From: STF1-107 sp964457935
GTDB taxonomy: Bacteria; Bacillota; Clostridia; Christensenellales; UBA1242
DNA: 40,165 bases
Assembly: GCA_964457935.1 (NCBI GenBank)
Contig: CAYWFC010000004.1
Span: 1-40,165 of the forward strand
Reading direction: 5' to 3'
Within the stretch, counting starts at the first letter, position 1. Each line of letters begins with the position of its first letter. Positions 37,731 to 40,165 of this stretch are shown piece by piece. The notes under the pieces are model-generated. The model did not search any database. It was not told where the DNA came from and saw only the letters and a program-made list of their open reading frames with translations. A program made the translations under genes and the position numbers.

Positions 37731-37955
37731 CTACATTTTGTCCTGAATGAATGAGACAATGTCGCCTACAGTCTTAAACCTGATAGCCTCTTCGTCTGGG
37801 ACTGTGAGGTCAAATTCTTCCTCAAAAGCCATCAATAGCTCTACTACATCGAGGCTGTCTGCGCCCAAATCTTCGATCAATCTAGTATCTAGACCGATAG
37901 ATTTTGGGTCTTTTTTTAATTGTTTTGATATGATTTCTACTACTTTATCTTGCAT
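37731..37955 (-). CDS. acpP: Acyl carrier protein
   Basis: ACP carries growing acyl chains during fatty acid synthesis on a phosphopantetheine arm. The 74-residue length is typical, and D-L-G-A-D-S-L-D-V-V-E-L holds the modified Ser near residue 34. The protein is acidic with the usual four-helix pattern (A-F-E-E-E-F-D-L-T-V-P-D-E-E-A). No fatty acid genes are adjacent. The 175-bp region upstream (37956-38130) is AT-rich and should hold promoters for this gene and the divergent one. Confidence 0.96.
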   Translation of the reverse strand: MQDKVVEIISKQLKKDPKSIGLDTRLIEDLGADSLDVVELLMAFEEEFDLTVPDEEAIRFKTVGDIVSFIQDKM

Positions 37956-38115
37956 AAATACTCCATTTTATGGCTACAAATCTGCACACATATAATTTAT
38001 AACCTATATGTATATATAATAACCAATATCAAACAAAAAGTAAAGTAAAATAAAAATATTTCTACAATAAACGTTATTTTCTTCTCAAATATCCAATATT
38101 CCTACATCCGCCATG

Positions 38116-38124
38116 TGCTAGCAT
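38116..38124 (+). promoter_or_regulatory. Extended -10 promoter giving a leaderless mRNA
   Basis: TGC followed by TAGCAT (38119-38124) is 6 nt before the ATG at 38131. No good -35 box is seen. Confidence 0.55.
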
Positions 38125-38130
38125 AGCGTT

Positions 38131-39207
38131 ATGAATATCATCAAGACTACAGACATCACCGAGCGTGTCTCCATTGCCATCCGCGAAAAGGCGCCATACC
38201 AAAAGGTATTGGTCATTTTTGACTACACTATGCCCAGCATACTGCTCAGCGAGATAGAGTACGCCAATGCCAAACAGTGCGTGCTAAACAAATTCATCAT
38301 AGACGAGCACACTGACCCGGCGGAATTGCAGAGCGTGCTAAACGACGGCACCAAACTGGCGCTTTTTGCTATTAGCGACAGCACTCGCATCAAAATAAAT
38401 AAATTCCAACTCGATTTGGCGTATATTGCCACCATTTTTCTGCCCACAAATGCTAACCTAGTGCCATTTTTGAGCGAAAATGGCGACAATACCACCCTGC
38501 TGGTGAGTAAAGAAATATACGAACTAAACGGTATGGACTACACCAACTGCTGTCTGTGTGTGTCGGCATTATTGCTGTACTGCCTAAACAAAAAATTTCA
38601 GCACTACAAAGACCAAGACGCGCTAGCGCTCAATACTGCCAACGAGCGCCTGTACAGATATCTGCACGACATCGACCAAGTGATGCATTTGAGTACGTCT
38701 GACCAAAAAGTAGACAAATTTCTAGACATTATGATTTCGCATTACGAGTGGGCGCAAGACAATGACTTCATCGAGACGGCAGTATTGCTCCAAAATGACC
38801 TACCCATAGAGCAGACGCTCAATATCTCCACTGTGATTAGCATAAGCATATTGGCGCTGATCAGATACCAGCATCAGCACACGCTGTGCCTGACCGATGT
38901 GTACAAAAAGGTGCATACGCCCACCGAATATAAGTTTGATTTGTTAGAAAAATATTATAGGACCATATTTGATATGAAAAATTTAGATATTTTATCCCAA
39001 TACTACCCCACTCTGCTGAAGGATGTGCAGTCTATCATCAAGATGCTCAATAGCATCACCACATATCTGTCTATCGAGCGTCCGCAACTCAATCCCACCC
39101 TTAGCCCGTCCAATATCAATAAATTGTTGCCAAAAATCAAGCACAGTCTGGCAGAATACCAAAATGATTTGATACATTTGACATATTTGTACGGAGTGTA
39201 TGATTAA
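38131..39207 (+). CDS. Hypothetical protein, 358 residues
   Basis: The family is not recognised with confidence. The N-terminal half has alternating strands and helices (K-V-L-V-I-F-D-Y-T near residue 25, L-A-L-F-A-I-S near 75, I-A-T-I-F-L-P-T near 98), and the second half is helical. The layout is loosely like the iron-dependent alcohol dehydrogenase/glycerol-1-phosphate dehydrogenase fold, but the G-G-G-S nucleotide motif and metal His residues of that group are not visible, so it would be a degenerate relative at best. There is no signal peptide. The start codon lacks a Shine-Dalgarno site. It precedes the 141-residue gene and spoIIQ, which hints at a sporulation role. Confidence 0.7.
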   Translation: MNIIKTTDITERVSIAIREKAPYQKVLVIFDYTMPSILLSEIEYANAKQCVLNKFIIDEHTDPAELQSVLNDGTKLALFAISDSTRIKINKFQLDLAYIATIFLPTNANLVPFLSENGDNTTLLVSKEIYELNGMDYTNCCLCVSALLLYCLNKKFQHYKDQDALALNTANERLYRYLHDIDQVMHLSTSDQKVDKFLDIMISHYEWAQDNDFIETAVLLQNDLPIEQTLNISTVISISILALIRYQHQHTLCLTDVYKKVHTPTEYKFDLLEKYYRTIFDMKNLDILSQYYPTLLKDVQSIIKMLNSITTYLSIERPQLNPTLSPSNINKLLPKIKHSLAEYQNDLIHLTYLYGVYD

Positions 39208-39236
39208 AATGCAAAAAACTGTAAATAATCTTTGTT

Positions 39237-39662
39237 ATGAAAAGATTATTTATTTTTTTATTGATTATTACCTGCATTATGGCTTCGAGATGGATAAATA
39301 CTGATGCCCAAAAATTCTCTTTCTTCGATATTTTTCCTAATAATCACATTTATACATATAGTGACACGCGCTTGTCTCCAGACGATGTCAATTTAGGATT
39401 TGCATATATGTCCGAACAAAAATCATCCCACGCTCTAGGCGAAAGTGCCACATTGAACGAAACGCAATTAAAATATTTGTCAGAAATACTAAACTACGAG
39501 ATAGTCAAAGTAGATACCATAGACGGCATAGAGATATCTTATGCCTACACTAAGAATATTAAAAAACATCTATATACCGGTGACCAAAAATTCAATCTCC
39601 AATTCGCCAAGACTGATACAAAGATAATAGTCGGCTGGCCAGTAATATACGGCAGTATATAA
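39237..39662 (+). CDS. Secreted or membrane-anchored hypothetical protein, 141 residues
   Basis: Residues 1-17 form a hydrophobic signal or anchor segment (K-R-L-F-I-F-L-L-I-I-T-C). The rest should be outside the membrane. The C-terminal pattern (I-S-Y-A-Y-T, F-N-L-Q-F-A-K, I-V-G-W-P-V-I-Y) faintly recalls YwmB-type proteins that lie near spoIID/spoIIQ in other Bacillota. That resemblance is weak and no symbol is given. There is no Shine-Dalgarno site; a TAATCT box about 5 nt upstream could make this leaderless too. The interval to spoIIQ (39663-39786) is AT-rich. Confidence 0.65.
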   Translation: MKRLFIFLLIITCIMASRWINTDAQKFSFFDIFPNNHIYTYSDTRLSPDDVNLGFAYMSEQKSSHALGESATLNETQLKYLSEILNYEIVKVDTIDGIEISYAYTKNIKKHLYTGDQKFNLQFAKTDTKIIVGWPVIYGSI

Positions 39663-39757
39663 AAAACACTCTAAAAAAACGCAAAAAATCATAAAAAATG
39701 CGTCAAAAATCACAATTTATTTAATTTTTTTTGATAAAAATGTTTAATTATTCCAAA

Positions 39758-39778
39758 CCTGTCAATAAATGTGACAGG
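39758..39778 (+). promoter_or_regulatory. Hairpin overlapping the spoIIQ ribosome site
   Basis: CCTGTCA/TGACAGG (39758-39764 with 39772-39778) forms a 7-bp stem with a 7-nt loop. Its right arm includes the first three bases of the AGGAGG site (39776-39781), so it could limit translation or serve as an operator. Confidence 0.5.
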
Positions 39779-39786
39779 AGGAAAAT

Positions 39787-40165
39787 ATGAATAATTCTAA
39801 ATCAGAACGCAAGACAAAACAATTTCTAAAGACATATACTTATGCCATAATAGTAGGTGTGACTATACTAGCATTGTCACTGACATTGGCACTGACCATA
39901 GGTGGCAAAGACGACGACACAGCTCTGACCGTAAACACCAAGACGATAGAATTCGCTTCTCCTGTGGCGAACGGCACAGTGTCAAAAGACTACTCTGCTA
40001 GCGAATTGCAGTACAACGAAGTGCTGAAACAATGGGAAATACACAAAGCCATTGACTTCGTAGGCAATACTTCTACCCAAGTACTATCTGCATACGACGG
40101 CACTGTGAAGAATGTCTACACTGACTATCTGAATGGCACAGTGGTAGAGATAGAGCACACCGCCG
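39787..40165 (+). CDS. spoIIQ: SpoIIQ-like LytM/M23 peptidase-domain protein, 3' end outside window
   Basis: SpoIIQ is the forespore membrane protein that pairs with SpoIIIAH to form the engulfment channel. The first 126 codons are visible. A single membrane span lies at about residues 18-38. An external linker follows, then the start of a LytM fold with S-P-V-A-N-G-T-V and Y-S-A-S-E-L-Q-Y-N. H86 and D90 (I-H-K-A-I-D-F) match the zinc ligands of active M23 enzymes, as in clostridial SpoIIQ and unlike the inactive B. subtilis form. A-Y-D-G-T-V-K-N-V follows. AGGAGG precedes the ATG. A general M23 peptidase remains possible, but size, anchor and sporulation context favour SpoIIQ. Confidence 0.82.
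   Translation, partial: MNNSKSERKTKQFLKTYTYAIIVGVTILALSLTLALTIGGKDDDTALTVNTKTIEFASPVANGTVSKDYSASELQYNEVLKQWEIHKAIDFVGNTSTQVLSAYDGTVKNVYTDYLNGTVVEIEHTA

Noticed and set aside
1..40165. tRNA or rRNA genes
   Set aside because: Intergenic gaps were read on both strands for cloverleaf ends and T-loop sequences and none was found, though no folding program could be run.

Overview
The window looks like chromosomal DNA of an AT-rich, endospore-forming member of the Bacillota, most likely an uncultured clostridial lineage. This is inferred from homologues of SpoVT, SpoVG, SpoIIID, SpoIIQ and a SpoVB-type flippase, a single-chain GlyRS, strong AAGGAG ribosome sites and TTGACA-N17-TATAAT promoters. Coding regions are moderate in GC and intergenic DNA is very AT-rich. 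I see no tRNA, rRNA or CRISPR array.

Layout. 1-4377: partial murC, an HU-like protein and a SpoVB-type flippase (minus strand), then dusB converging on spoVT across a 42-bp tandem array. 4429-10815: a three-gene minus-strand operon resembling part of a type IV secretion system (lipoprotein, VirB6/TrbL-like membrane protein, VirB4 ATPase fused to a PrgI-like membrane domain), with a clear promoter and terminator and no relaxase or coupling protein. 11110-12395: a degenerate Rho paralogue that lacks the P-loop. 12416-19590: a small unknown gene, spoVG (TTG start), an RlmD-type methyltransferase, a radical SAM activase-like protein, an IleRS with non-canonical signature motifs, and comF. 19667-26008: an HD protein, rplJ-rplL with an attenuator leader, a HAD protein, a WalJ-type hydrolase and secA. 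26031-28640: a compositionally distinct, probably acquired island (nucleotidase, threonine aldolase, ArsR-like regulator with an operator palindrome). 28649-34132: a HicB-like protein with an unknown partner, a small unknown protein, an 825-residue coiled-coil/membrane protein, and glyS. 34141-40165: rplI, a Cys-rich protein, ppa, a tyrosine recombinase, a zinc-ribbon protein with a hyperacidic tail, spoIIID, acpP, two unknown genes and the start of spoIIQ.

Two genome-level habits stand out. First, the 3' ends of three genes (dusB, the rho-like gene, rplI) are followed by tandem duplicates of their own last codons; in the rho-like case all differences in the coding part are synonymous. Second, at least six genes have a -10 box only 6-7 nt before the ATG and no Shine-Dalgarno site, so they are probably translated from leaderless mRNA, while neighbouring genes use strong AAGGAG sites. 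Several starts were reassigned on this basis.

The best candidates for something undescribed are the reduced secretion-like operon next to the Rho-like gene, and the post-stop tail duplications.
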